NCBI RefSeq assembly: GCF_003628305.1
Contig: NZ_RBZM01000004.1
Coordinates: 744,001 to 808,000 of the forward strand
Length of the DNA: 64,000 nucleotides
Source: Cohnella endophytica
GTDB lineage: Bacteria; Bacillota; Bacilli; Paenibacillales; Paenibacillaceae
Reading direction: 5' to 3'
In this document: piece after piece, positions 9,863-18,680 of the stretch
Layout: each line of letters begins with the position of its first letter
How positions within the stretch are numbered: position 1 is the first letter of the stretch
Made by a program: the position numbers and the translations under genes
Notes under the pieces: generated by a model
Database searches by the model: none
The model's input: only the letters and a program-made list of their open reading frames with translations
What the model was told of the DNA's origin: nothing

Positions 9863-10633
9863 ATGGAACCCAAACAATGGTACATGGAATATAAGATCCA
9901 CAAAAATCGCCCCGGATTGCTTGGCGATATCGCTTCATTGCTTGGGATGCTCGAAGTGAATATTCTCACGATCAACGGAGTGGAAGATAGAACGCGCGGG
10001 ATGTTATTGCAAACCGACGACGAAGAAAAAATCGAGTTATTGGGCAAAATGCTTCGCAAAGTCGAAAATATTACCGTGAACACGTTACGCCCGCCTCGGT
10101 TGACCGACATTTTGGCGGTTCGTCACGGTCGATATATCGAACGCGATTCCGATGATCGGAAGACGTTCCGTTTTACGCGCGACGAGTTGGGTTTACTGGT
10201 CGATTTCCTCGGAGAGTTGTTCAAAAGGGAAGGGAACCAAACGATCGGATTAAGAGGAATGCCAAGGGTCGGGAAGACGGAATCGATCATCGCAGGAAGC
10301 GTATGCTCGAACAAGCGATGGGCATTCGTATCGTCGACTTTACTTCGCCAAACCGTCCGCAGCCAGCTATCCGACGAAGAAATGAATCCGAATAACGTCT
10401 TCATCATCGACGGAATCGTCAGCACAATTCGGTCCAACGAAAAACACTATGCGCTGCTTCAAGAACTCATGGCCATGCCTTCGACGAAAGTCATCGAGCA
10501 CCCCGATATTTTCGTGCGGGAATCGCAATTCGATTACGATTTATTCGATTGCATCATTGAATTGCGGAATACGCCGGACGAAGAAATCTCGTACGAGAAC
10601 TTCACGACAGCCGGATTAAGCGACGAATTCTAA
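9863..10633 (+). CDS. ymfK: DUF3388 protein YmfK (ACT-like and P-loop-like)
   Basis: 256-residue protein in the ymfK position. The N-terminal 75 residues look like an ACT-type regulatory domain (KIHKNRPGLLGDIASLLGML ...). The rest carries a P-loop-like GMPRVGKTES near residue 134 and a Walker-B-like NNVFIIDGIV. This architecture fits DUF3388. Start is ATG 9863, five bases after GAGGTG. Biochemical role is not known; nucleotide binding is an inference from the P-loop. Confidence 0.8.
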   Translation: MEPKQWYMEYKIHKNRPGLLGDIASLLGMLEVNILTINGVEDRTRGMLLQTDDEEKIELLGKMLRKVENITVNTLRPPRLTDILAVRHGRYIERDSDDRKTFRFTRDELGLLVDFLGELFKREGNQTIGLRGMPRVGKTESIIAGSVCSNKRWAFVSSTLLRQTVRSQLSDEEMNPNNVFIIDGIVSTIRSNEKHYALLQELMAMPSTKVIEHPDIFVRESQFDYDLFDCIIELRNTPDEEISYENFTTAGLSDEF

Positions 10634-10683
10634 TGCTTGTACCCTACATACCGCCAACACCATGAAACCGGGAGGTGAAAGGC

Positions 10684-11541
10684 ATGTCCGATTTGGGCGC
10701 CTTGCTGCGCAAAGCGAGAGAGCAGCGCGGCTATACGCTGGAAGATATTCAAGAGTACACGAAAATACGCAAAAGATATTTGGAAGCGATCGAGACGGGA
10801 GAATACAAGGTGCTCCCGGGTTCTTTCTACGTTCGCGCGTTCGTGAAAACTTATGCGGAAACGGTCGGTCTGGATGCGGAAGAAGTACTGCGGCTGTATC
10901 AGAAGGAACTTCCGCAACCGCCTTCGACGGAAAGCGTCAAGGTGGAACCACGAATGAAGCCTTCAAGGAGAAGCGTGCAGCACAACGATCGGTGGGGCAA
11001 ATTCGCCGTTTCCTTGCTAATGTGGGCTTTTCCCATTCTAATCGCTGCCGTAATTTATATTTACTTATCCAATAATAAGGATGCGGGAACGAAGGAGCTT
11101 AACCCGAACCCGCCGATCACTTCGGATACGACCACGCCTTCTCCGACGTCCAGCATCGTCCCGAGCGGAACGCCGATCGAGACCGCGACTCCGCCTCCGC
11201 CCGTGAGCACGGCTACCTTGACGCTCAAGGAAACGAAGAACAGCATCAATTATTACGACGTTTCCGTCGGCGCCGGCCATCAATTGATCGTCAATGTGAC
11301 AGGCGACTGCTGGATCGAAGTTCGGGAAAACAACAAAAAAGGCAAAGTACTGTACACGAAATCCATCAAAGAACCGATCAAGCTTAACTTTGAACTGACG
11401 GCGCCGATCTACGTGAACGTCGGCCGCACGGATCATGTGGAAATTTCCGTGGAAGATGCGATCGTCGACGACGGCAATAAGCCGGGATCGAGCAAATACA
11501 TTTTCACGCCTCCGTCCGGCACGACCGATACCGCACAGTAA
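10684..11541 (+). CDS. rodZ: Cytoskeletal protein RodZ (YmfM)
   Basis: 285-residue bitopic membrane protein that links MreB to cell-wall synthesis. Residues 1-75 form an Xre-type helix-turn-helix domain (LGALLRKAREQRGYTLEDIQ). A membrane helix spans about 106-126, a Pro/Thr/Ser-rich stretch follows (about 135-180), and the extracellular C-terminal DUF4115 domain ends the protein. ATG 10684 is chosen because GGGAGG lies eight bases before it. The location just after ymfK is that of Bacillus ymfM/rodZ. Confidence 0.9.
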   Translation: MSDLGALLRKAREQRGYTLEDIQEYTKIRKRYLEAIETGEYKVLPGSFYVRAFVKTYAETVGLDAEEVLRLYQKELPQPPSTESVKVEPRMKPSRRSVQHNDRWGKFAVSLLMWAFPILIAAVIYIYLSNNKDAGTKELNPNPPITSDTTTPSPTSSIVPSGTPIETATPPPPVSTATLTLKETKNSINYYDVSVGAGHQLIVNVTGDCWIEVRENNKKGKVLYTKSIKEPIKLNFELTAPIYVNVGRTDHVEISVEDAIVDDGNKPGSSKYIFTPPSGTTDTAQ

Positions 11542-11559
11542 CAGATGAGCTCTACCCTT

Positions 11560-11586
11560 AGTCCTCCTACGGAGGGCTTTTGTTTT
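11560..11586 (+). terminator. Terminator after rodZ
   Basis: AGTCCTCC / GGAGGGCT hairpin with a three-base loop followed by TTTGTTTT. Confidence 0.75.
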
Positions 11587-11604
11587 ATTCCGGGGGGGCT
11601 CTCA

Positions 11605-11613
11605 TGCTATAAT
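11605..11613 (+). promoter_or_regulatory. Extended -10 promoter for yajQ
   Basis: TGC-TATAAT at 11605-11613, no clear -35, about 40 bases before the yajQ start. Confidence 0.55.
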
Positions 11614-11653
11614 ATAGAGATAAATGGGTAATAGATGAAGGGAAGAGGATCGT

Positions 11654-12145
11654 ATGGCATCGGAATACTCGTTCGACGTCGTCTCGAAAGTGGACTTGCA
11701 AGAAGTGAATAACGCGGTGACACAAGCGCTGAAGGAAATCGAAACGCGCTTCGACTTCAAGGGAAGCAAAAGCAACATCACGCTGGAGGACGATCAACTC
11801 GTCGTGCATTCGGACAGCGACTACAAGCTGAAGAGCGTCGTGGATATTCTCCAATCGAAGCTGATCAAACGCGGCGTACCGATCTTGAACATGGAATACG
11901 GCAAGATCGAGGCCGCTTCCGGCGGAACCGTCCGCCAGAACATTAAGATGAAGCAGGGAATCGACCAAGAGAACGCGAAGAAGATGAATATCTTGATTCG
12001 CGATTCCAAGCTGAAAGTAAAAAGCATGATCCAAGGCGATCAACTTCGCATTACGGGCAAGAGCAAAGACGATCTTCAAGCCGTTATGGCCTTGTTAAGG
12101 GGCGCCGGGTTGCCTCTGGAGCTTCAATTTAGCAACTACCGGTAA
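11654..12145 (+). CDS. yajQ: YajQ family nucleotide-binding protein
   Basis: 163-residue DUF520/YajQ protein made of two ferredoxin-like halves; homologues bind RNA or cyclic di-GMP. Signature regions are the N-terminal SFDVVSKVDLQEVNNAV, RFDFKGS near residue 34, and the C-terminal SKDDLQAVMALLR. Start ATG 11654 is preceded by a GGGAAGAGG ribosome site. It appears monocistronic, between a terminator and the rimO promoter. Confidence 0.9.
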   Translation: MASEYSFDVVSKVDLQEVNNAVTQALKEIETRFDFKGSKSNITLEDDQLVVHSDSDYKLKSVVDILQSKLIKRGVPILNMEYGKIEAASGGTVRQNIKMKQGIDQENAKKMNILIRDSKLKVKSMIQGDQLRITGKSKDDLQAVMALLRGAGLPLELQFSNYR

Positions 12146-12158
12146 GACGCCTTCCTTT

Positions 12159-12187
12159 TTGACACGTATAGGGGGTTCGTTTATACT
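12159..12187 (+). promoter_or_regulatory. Sigma-A promoter for rimO-pgsA
   Basis: TTGACA at 12159-12164 and TATACT at 12182-12187 with a 17-base spacer; near-consensus. Confidence 0.8.
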
Positions 12188-12228
12188 GTTGTGGATAACA
12201 ACGGACGAACGTTTGGAGGAAGTCATCC

Positions 12229-13557
12229 ATGATAGAGAGAGTCAGCGTCGTCACACTTGGCTGCGAGAAAAATTTGGTCGATTCCGAGATTATGTCGGGA
12301 CTTATTAATCAGCGAGGATTTACCCTCGTCGACAAACCGGAAGACGCGACTGTCGTTATCGTTAATACGTGCGGGTTCATAGATGCCGCCAAGGAAGAGT
12401 CGGTCAATACGATTCTGAATCTGGCGGAGCTTAAGGATACGGCCCGATTGAAGGCATTAATCGTCTCGGGTTGCCTTACCCAGCGTTACAAAAAAGAATT
12501 AATGGAAGAAATGCCCGAGATCGACGGAATCGTCGGAACGGGAGACTTCCATAAGATTAACGAAATTATCGACGAGGCGCTTCGCGGACGCAAGCCGGTC
12601 TACGTAGGGAACCCCGTCTTTAACTATGAAGAAACGCTTCCACGCCTGCTGTCCACGCCGCGCCACACGGCCTACGTCAAAATCGCGGAAGGCTGCGACA
12701 ACGCTTGTACCTTCTGCAGTATTCCGATTATGCGCGGCAAGTTCCGTAGCCGTTCGATCGAATCGATCGTCGCGGAAGCGAAAATGCTTGCCGATCAAGG
12801 CGTAAAGGAAATCAGCTTGATCGCCCAAGACTCTACGAACTACGGGACGGACTTGTACGAAGGTTTTAAGCTACCCGATCTATTGAACCGGGTTAGCGAA
12901 GTGCCGGGCATCGAGTGGGTTCGCTTGCATTATGCGTATCCTGGCTTCTTCACGGACGAATTGATCGAGACGATCGCCACGAATCCTAAAGTGTGCGATT
13001 ATATCGACATGCCCTTGCAGCATAGCGAGGATTCGATCTTGAAGAGAATGCGCAGACCCGGTCGCCAACGCGACGTCAGAGAATTGGTTGGCAAAATCCG
13101 CGCCCGCATTCCGGACGTGGCCTTGCGCACTTCGATGATCGTCGGGTTCCCGGGAGAAACCGAGGAGGACTTCGAGCGGTTGTGCGATTTCGTCCGCGAG
13201 ATGAAATTCGACCGCTTGGGCGTGTTCGCTTACTCGCAAGAGGAAGATACGCCGGCTAACCGGTTGCCGGATCAGTTGACCGACGAAGTGAAGCAATACC
13301 GTGCCAACACGCTGATGGAAATTCAGCGCGAAGTCGCGGGCGGCAATGCCTCGAAGTATGTAGGCCGTACGATTGATGTCCTGGTGGAGCGCTATGACGG
13401 TCGCAGCGATGTCTATATCGGCCGCAGTCAATACGATGCTCCCGAAGTGGACGGAGAAGTGTTCATCTCGAACTGCCCGGTGCAAATCGGCGAGATTAGC
13501 AAGGTTAGAATTACCCATGCGTATGAGTATGATTTGTCAGGGGAGGGAATCGCGTGA
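12229..13557 (+). CDS. rimO: Ribosomal protein S12 methylthiotransferase RimO
   Basis: 442-residue radical-SAM methylthiotransferase acting on an aspartate of ribosomal protein S12. Order of parts: UPF0004 N-terminal domain with cysteines in TLGCEKN, NTCGF and SGCLTQ for one 4Fe-4S cluster; radical-SAM CxxxCxxC (CDNACTFC, residues about 152-159); C-terminal TRAM domain. LGCEKNLVDSE favours RimO over MiaB, which is encoded separately at 26169. The stop overlaps the pgsA GTG by four bases. Confidence 0.93.
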   Translation: MIERVSVVTLGCEKNLVDSEIMSGLINQRGFTLVDKPEDATVVIVNTCGFIDAAKEESVNTILNLAELKDTARLKALIVSGCLTQRYKKELMEEMPEIDGIVGTGDFHKINEIIDEALRGRKPVYVGNPVFNYEETLPRLLSTPRHTAYVKIAEGCDNACTFCSIPIMRGKFRSRSIESIVAEAKMLADQGVKEISLIAQDSTNYGTDLYEGFKLPDLLNRVSEVPGIEWVRLHYAYPGFFTDELIETIATNPKVCDYIDMPLQHSEDSILKRMRRPGRQRDVRELVGKIRARIPDVALRTSMIVGFPGETEEDFERLCDFVREMKFDRLGVFAYSQEEDTPANRLPDQLTDEVKQYRANTLMEIQREVAGGNASKYVGRTIDVLVERYDGRSDVYIGRSQYDAPEVDGEVFISNCPVQIGEISKVRITHAYEYDLSGEGIA

Positions 13558-14132
13558 ACCTCGCCAATCGGATCACGCTTGCCAGAATTTTTCTAGTACC
13601 GATCGTAACGATTTTTCTGTTGGTTAAACTAAACATCGAACCACTCACGATCGGAAGCTATTCGATTTCCTATAATCAAGTTTTCGCTTTGCTGTTGTTC
13701 ATTATCGCGGCAAGCACCGACGGGCTCGACGGTTATATCGCCCGTAAGCGCAAGATCGTGACGAATCTCGGCAAGTTGCTTGATCCGCTCGCGGACAAGT
13801 TGCTGATGGCTGCGGTTCTGATCGCGCTCGTGCAGATGGAGAAGCTGGGCGCGTGGGTTGCCATCATTATTATAAGCCGAGAATGGGCGGTTACCGGGCT
13901 TAGGCAGGTCGCCTTGCTGGAAGGCGCGGTTTTGGCCGCGAGTAAATGGGGCAAATGGAAGACGGCGGTTCAGATTACGATGATCATCGTGCTGTTGCTC
14001 AACAACTTCCCCTTTAACTTTATCGATCTGCGCATTGATTGGGTCGTCATTTGGGCCTCTGTGCTTATCACGGTTTATTCCGGCATCGACTATTTCGTGA
14101 AGAACAAAAACTTGATTCCGGTTTCGGACTAA
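13554..14132 (+). CDS. pgsA: CDP-diacylglycerol--glycerol-3-phosphate 3-phosphatidyltransferase
   Basis: 192-residue membrane enzyme making phosphatidylglycerol phosphate. The CDP-alcohol phosphotransferase signature D-G-x2-D-G-x2-A-R ... G-x3-D-x3-D is visible as TDGLDGYIAR followed by GKLLDPLADK (about residues 60-87). Multiple hydrophobic helices cover the rest. GTG 13554 overlaps the rimO stop. The position before cinA-recA is the conserved Bacillota order. Confidence 0.94.
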   Translation: MNLANRITLARIFLVPIVTIFLLVKLNIEPLTIGSYSISYNQVFALLLFIIAASTDGLDGYIARKRKIVTNLGKLLDPLADKLLMAAVLIALVQMEKLGAWVAIIIISREWAVTGLRQVALLEGAVLAASKWGKWKTAVQITMIIVLLLNNFPFNFIDLRIDWVVIWASVLITVYSGIDYFVKNKNLIPVSD

Positions 14133-14221
14133 TTCTGTTTCGGGGACGTTGACGAAGTCGAGCAGCGTCGAGCGGTAAGCTTTGAGTTACATATATCGAG
14201 GTGCGAGGTGCGTTACATAGC

Positions 14222-15475
14222 ATGAGAGCAGAGATTATCGCTGTCGGCACGGAGCTCCTCCTCGGTCAAATCGTAAACACGAACGCCCAGTATCTGTCGA
14301 GAGGTTTGGCAGAGCTGGGCATTGATGTTTATTACCAGACCGTGGTGGGCGACAACAAGGAACGGTTGATGCACGCGATCGGAATCGCTCGCGGCAGGGC
14401 GGACCTGCTTGTTTTTACGGGCGGTCTGGGACCGACGCTGGACGATCTGACGCGCGATGCCCTCGCCGAGTATTTGGGGCGCGGGATCGAGTTGCATGAG
14501 CCTTCCATGGACAAAATCATGAAGATGTTCGCCGGTCGCGGCGGTGCTTTCATCGAGAGCAACCGCCGCCAGGCGCTGCTGATCGAAGGGGCGACTCCGC
14601 TACGTAATGATACGGGGCTTGCGGTCGGTAATGCGTTGAGCGCGGACGGCACCCATTACTTATTGTTGCCGGGGCCGCCGCGCGAGATGAAGCCGATGTT
14701 CGATAACGACGGCTCGGCGTGGCTTAAGGAACGGCTCGGACAATCGTTCGCCTTGCATTCGGTCATGCTCAAGTTCGCCGGCATCGGAGAATCGGGCTTG
14801 GAGGATCTGTTGATCGATTTGATCCGTGAGCAGCAGGACCCTACCATCGCACCTTACGCGAAGGAAGGGGAGGTCGCGATCCGCGTATCCACGAAAGCGA
14901 CGGACGCGGAGGAAGCCGCCCGGAAGCTCGAAGGGACGTTAAACGCGATTCGCGGCAGAACTTCGGCGTATTTGTACGCGGAGGAGGATCTGACCCTCGA
15001 GGCGACGGTCGTGCGCGAGCTCACGAGGCGGCAATTGACGCTGACGCTGGCGGAAAGCTGCACGGGCGGTTTGGTGTCCGAGCTGATCACGACGATTCCG
15101 GGGAGCGCTGTCGTCTATCTCGGAGGCATCGTAACTTATAGCAACGCGATGAAAATGCGGCAGCTCGGCGTGCCCGAAGCGTTGCTGGAAGGCTTGGACG
15201 CGCCGGGAGCGATCAGCGCGGAGACCGCCGTCGCGATGGCGGAGGGCATGCGCGCCGTCGCCGATTCGGACTTCGCGCTGTCGATTACCGGCAACGCCGG
15301 TCCGGCTGCCGCGGAGGAGAAGCCCGTCGGCCTCGTTTACGTCGGCTTGGCCGAGCGGGGGCGGGAGACGCGCGTGGAGAAGCTGCAGCTATCCGGCGAT
15401 AGGGAAGGCATCCGCCTTCGCGCCGCGAAACGGGCGCTCTACATGCTCTGGCAATCGCTTATGGGGCAGGGTTAA
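14222..15475 (+). CDS. cinA: CinA: competence/damage-inducible protein
   Basis: 417-residue two-domain protein. The N-terminal molybdopterin-binding-like (COG1058) domain starts with RAEIIAVGTELLLGQI and contains FTGGLGPTLDDLT. The C-terminal PncC-type nicotinamide-nucleotide amidase domain carries LAESCTGGLVSELIT near residue 280. ATG 14222 is chosen for the canonical N-terminus, with GAGGTG at 14205-14210. Although often co-transcribed with recA, here an 830-base repeat-containing gap and a terminator separate the two. Confidence 0.92.
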   Translation: MRAEIIAVGTELLLGQIVNTNAQYLSRGLAELGIDVYYQTVVGDNKERLMHAIGIARGRADLLVFTGGLGPTLDDLTRDALAEYLGRGIELHEPSMDKIMKMFAGRGGAFIESNRRQALLIEGATPLRNDTGLAVGNALSADGTHYLLLPGPPREMKPMFDNDGSAWLKERLGQSFALHSVMLKFAGIGESGLEDLLIDLIREQQDPTIAPYAKEGEVAIRVSTKATDAEEAARKLEGTLNAIRGRTSAYLYAEEDLTLEATVVRELTRRQLTLTLAESCTGGLVSELITTIPGSAVVYLGGIVTYSNAMKMRQLGVPEALLEGLDAPGAISAETAVAMAEGMRAVADSDFALSITGNAGPAAAEEKPVGLVYVGLAERGRETRVEKLQLSGDREGIRLRAAKRALYMLWQSLMGQG

Positions 15476-16170
15476 GGTAGGCTTCGACGTTTGGGTAAAT
15501 AGGGTAGCGTTAGGCATTAGTCATGTGCGCGTTGCTTCGCTTTTGTCGATATCCCTTTGGCTCAGGAAGCGATTCACCTAATCTAATATACTCGTTTCGA
15601 GCACTCTATTTTCCCGTAGCTGCTCGATTCGTCGAAGTAAGGTTCTGTCAGACCACTAACTGTCTCGGAGCAGCTCGATTCGGCGAATTAAGGATCTGCC
15701 GGATCACTAACTAACTCGTAGCTGCTCGATTTGTCTAAGTAAGCTTCTGTCAGACCACTAATTGTCTCGAAGTAACTTGATTCGGCGAATTAAGGTTCTG
15801 TCAGACCACTAACTGTCTCGAAGCTGCTCGATTCGTCGAATTAAGGTTCTGTCAGACCACTAACTGCCTCGGAGTGGCTCGATTCGGCGAATTAAGGATC
15901 TGCCAGACCACTAACTGTCCTGTAGCTGCTCGATTCGGCGAAGTAAGGTTCTGTCAGACCACTAACTAACTCGGGAGGCAGGCTTGTAGCGAATTGCGCG
16001 GTTTATCCGAGTTAAGTGGGCAGACGAGGCAGGCTTAAGGCGAATGGTGCTATTTAATGGTTGATCGGATGCGTTACCTATCAGAAATAAGTCTCATTCC
16101 TCAATAATGTGACATAAAATTGTCGATACTTGTCAATTTTATGGAGTTATGATAAGGTTGTCATGAAAGT
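15476..16170. other. Long cinA-recA intergenic region without a convincing gene
   Basis: Nearly 700 bases with no ORF having a ribosome site. Most of it is a 51-bp tandem repeat array (entered separately). The part after the repeats, 15979-16170, is unremarkable apart from AT-rich sequence near 16080-16160. Confidence 0.7.
15622..15978 (+). repeat. Seven copies of a 51-bp tandem repeat
   Basis: Imperfect copies begin at 15622, 15673, 15724, 15775, 15826, 15877 and 15928, each opening with a GCTCGATTCG-like word and containing TTCTGTCAGACCACTAACT. The period is a multiple of three, and one frame reads repeats like LRFCQTTNCL, but it contains stops and no ribosome site, so I treat it as non-coding. 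Confidence 0.85.
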
Positions 16171-16176
16171 TGCGGA

Positions 16177-16216
16177 AGAACCGTAGCGAAGATTACTTTG
16201 CTGCGGTTCTTTTTTC
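16177..16216 (+). terminator. Terminator upstream of recA
   Basis: AAGAACCGTAGCGAA / TTTGCTGCGGTTCTT hairpin followed by a T run. It lies 700 bases after cinA, so it could end a cinA read-through transcript or a small RNA. Confidence 0.75.
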
Positions 16217-16226
16217 ATAAAAAAAT

Positions 16227-16240
16227 CGAACAAATGTTCT
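16227..16240. promoter_or_regulatory. LexA (DinR) box of recA
   Basis: CGAACAAATGTTCT matches the Bacillus SOS-box consensus CGAAC-N4-GTTCG except for the last base. It lies nine bases upstream of the -35 element. Confidence 0.85.
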
Positions 16241-16248
16241 CAAAAAGC

Positions 16249-16277
16249 TTGGCAAACTCATAGAAACACGGTATGAT
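16249..16277 (+). promoter_or_regulatory. Sigma-A promoter of recA
   Basis: TTGGCA at 16249-16254 and TATGAT at 16272-16277 with a 17-base spacer, next to the LexA box. Confidence 0.75.
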
Positions 16278-16307
16278 AAAACTATCAAAGAAAAGGATGT
16301 GGGTGTG

Positions 16308-17369
16308 TTGTCGGATCGTCGCGCCGCATTAGACATGGCCTTGCGCCAGATTGAGAAGCAATTCGGTAAAGGCTCCGTTATGAAACTCGGAGAGAACGCT
16401 AAGATGCAAGTAGAGACGGTTTCCAGCGGAGTATTGGCACTAGACATAGCGCTTGGCATAGGCGGATATCCGCGCGGGCGGATCATAGAAGTATACGGAC
16501 CGGAATCCTCCGGTAAAACAACGGTTTCCCTTCATGCAATCGCCGAGGTGCAACGCGTTGGCGGCACGGCCGCATTTATCGATGCGGAGCATGCGCTTGA
16601 CCCGGCGTACGCAAGAAGCCTTGGCGTAAATATCGACGAGCTATTGCTCTCCCAACCGGATACGGGCGAACAGGCGCTTGAAATCGCCGAAGCGCTCGTA
16701 CGCAGCGGCGCCGTCGATATTATCGTCGTCGACTCCGTAGCGGCGTTAGTGCCTAAAGCGGAAATCGAAGGCGACATGGGGGACTCCTTCGTCGGTTTGC
16801 AAGCCCGGTTGATGTCCCAAGCGATGCGCAAGCTTTCCGGCGCGCTCAGCAAGTCGAAATGTCTTGCTATCTTCATTAACCAACTGCGCGAGAAAATCGG
16901 CGTTATGTTCGGTAACCCGGAGACGACTCCAGGCGGCCGCGCGCTGAAGTTCTATGCGAGCGTTCGTCTTGACGTGCGTCGCGTAGAAGCGATCAAGCAA
17001 GGCAACGACGTTGTCGGTAACCGCACGAAAATCAAAGTCGTGAAGAACAAAGTAGCGCCTCCGTTTAAGCAAGCGGACGTCGATATCATGTACGGCGAGG
17101 GAATCTCCAAAGTCGGCAGCATCATCGATATCGGAGCGGAGCAGGATATTATCCAGAAGAGCGGCGCATGGTTCTCTTATAATAGCGAACGACTGGGCCA
17201 AGGCCGCGAGAATGCGAAGCAGTACTTGAAGGATAACCCTGAAGTGTCCGATAGAATCGAGAAACAAATCCGTGAAGCTCTGCTCACCTCTTCGCTTGGA
17301 GCGGCCGGTACGCCTTCTTTCGCGGACAACGACGATGAAGAAGATACGGAGTTCGGCGAAGAAATTTAA
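16308..17369 (+). CDS. recA: Recombinase RecA
   Basis: 353-residue recombinase for homologous recombination and SOS induction. Walker A GPESSGKT lies near residue 66, and signatures [22 protein letters not shown] and [17 protein letters not shown] are intact. The C-terminus is acidic ([12 protein letters not shown]). TTG 16308 is preferred because it gives the canonical MSDRRAALD start, with AAAGG at 16292-16296; GTG codons at 16299 and 16305 are in frame. Regulation by LexA is supported by the box at 16227-16240. Relevant context: SOS also controls integron integrases in Gram-negatives, but I see no LexA box at the recombinase at 36953. Confidence 0.97.
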   Translation: MSDRRAALDMALRQIEKQFGKGSVMKLGENAKMQVETVSSGVLALDIALGIGGYPRGRIIEVYGPESSGKTTVSLHAIAEVQRVGGTAAFIDAEHALDPAYARSLGVNIDELLLSQPDTGEQALEIAEALVRSGAVDIIVVDSVAALVPKAEIEGDMGDSFVGLQARLMSQAMRKLSGALSKSKCLAIFINQLREKIGVMFGNPETTPGGRALKFYASVRLDVRRVEAIKQGNDVVGNRTKIKVVKNKVAPPFKQADVDIMYGEGISKVGSIIDIGAEQDIIQKSGAWFSYNSERLGQGRENAKQYLKDNPEVSDRIEKQIREALLTSSLGAAGTPSFADNDDEEDTEFGEEI

Positions 17370-17395
17370 GCTGGAATTCAAATAGATCCAACACG

Positions 17396-17428
17396 AAAGG
17401 CGGCATATGATGCCGCTCTTTGTGTTTT
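17396..17428 (+). terminator. Terminator after recA
   Basis: GCGGCAT-ATG-ATGCCGC hairpin extended by AAAG/CTTT and followed by TGTGTTTT. It may be partial, since recX follows at once. Confidence 0.65.
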
Positions 17429-17454
17429 GGCGGGAAGGAGGCTGCTGAGAAGCG

Positions 17455-18429
17455 GTGTACAAGTCCAGGAAGCCTTATAAAGCCAAGAAGAGCTCAGAAG
17501 AAGGGGCGGCCGCTGCGTTGCCTTACCCGGTGCTTGGAGCGGTCGTGGAAGCGATCGAGGCCCATACGAGGAAAGCCCATATGTATCGGATCTATCTCAA
17601 GCTGGAGTTGGATGAGAACGGCGAGGGATTTGAGGATTCGGAGAGTGATTTCGATGCGAGTCCGGAATTCGGCCGACGAATGGAAGTTCCCGGAGAAGCG
17701 AAAGCTGCCGGATCGGTATCCGACGACGTCAGCCAGCTTTCGCTTGACTGGAACGACGAGGTCGACGCTCTGATCTCGGGCGCGAAGACGGCCAAGTACA
17801 ATGCTGAAGCGGTCGTGACGGTTCACGAGGATACGCTCGTCGGCTGGCGGCTGCTGAAGGGCCGTCGGTTGGATGCGGCGGAATACGAGAAACTGAAGCA
17901 AGAGGAACAGAAGGAAGAGGCGTATCGTTCCGCGCTGTACATGCTGGAGACGAAGGCTAGGACGACGGCGGAGCTGTCCCGGGCGCTGAAACGAAAAGGC
18001 TACGAGGCGGAGATCATTGCGGCGTGCGTAGAACGTCTGCAAGCGCGAAGGTTCGTGGACGATGCGGCTTACGCGAAGCGATTCGCGGAACAACGCGCAA
18101 GCGGTCAGCGGAAGGGGCGGATGCTCATCCGCCAGGAGCTGATGCAACGAGGCGTCGGTCGCGCGGACGTGGATCGGGCATTGGAAGAGCTGGACAGTCA
18201 AGTAGAGGAATCGGCGGCGTTGTCGTTAGCGCGCAAAAAGTGGCCAAGCACGAAAGGAAACGACAGGGAACGGAAGATGAAATTGTTGGCCTTGCTTATG
18301 CGCCGAGGCTACCCTTCCGGCATCGCCCGAACAGCCGTGCAGCAAGCGATTGCGGAGGCAGGGGATGCCGAATCCGACGGGGATGATGACGAAGGATACG
18401 GTTACGATTCCATTTCTATGGAAGATTAA
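17455..18429 (+). CDS. recX: RecA regulator RecX
   Basis: 324-residue regulatory protein. The recognisable RecX three-helix repeats are in the C-terminal two thirds (YMLETKARTTAELSRALKRKGY, RFVDDAAYAKRFAEQR, KGRMLIRQELMQRGV). The first about 130 residues are a less conserved, acidic N-terminal extension, and the C-terminus is acidic too, making it longer than the roughly 260 residues typical of Bacillus RecX. Start GTG 17455 has AAGGAGG at 17435-17441, a spacing of 13. Located directly after recA, as expected for a modulator of RecA filaments. Confidence 0.88.
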   Translation: MYKSRKPYKAKKSSEEGAAAALPYPVLGAVVEAIEAHTRKAHMYRIYLKLELDENGEGFEDSESDFDASPEFGRRMEVPGEAKAAGSVSDDVSQLSLDWNDEVDALISGAKTAKYNAEAVVTVHEDTLVGWRLLKGRRLDAAEYEKLKQEEQKEEAYRSALYMLETKARTTAELSRALKRKGYEAEIIAACVERLQARRFVDDAAYAKRFAEQRASGQRKGRMLIRQELMQRGVGRADVDRALEELDSQVEESAALSLARKKWPSTKGNDRERKMKLLALLMRRGYPSGIARTAVQQAIAEAGDAESDGDDDEGYGYDSISMED

Positions 18430-18472
18430 TGAACCCCTTGTCCATTAAAGGAGTGCTGGCGGAGAACCTTGC

Positions 18473-18502
18473 TTGACAATCTAATTTCGCAAAAGATAAA
18501 AT
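18473..18502 (+). promoter_or_regulatory. Sigma-A promoter for rny
   Basis: TTGACA at 18473-18478 and TAAAAT at 18497-18502 with an 18-base spacer. The leader to the rny start is about 170 bases. Confidence 0.7.
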
Positions 18503-18680
18503 GAATCTGTATTCCATCTTCCCAACCGAAATCGTTTTTCCTTCCAAAAAACGATTCGGTACGCGTTTTTTCGACCATTATGCTTTGCTCACATGTAATC
18601 AAACGGTTTAGAAACCGGAAAATCAATTGAATAAGTGTCCCCAAGCGGTTGCCTTGGTGATGCAACGAGGAGGTGAGACC

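Noticed and set aside
15523-15714. 63-residue ORF in the cinA-recA gap
   Set aside because: Covers part of the 51-bp repeat, no ribosome site, and the frame is interrupted in later repeat units.
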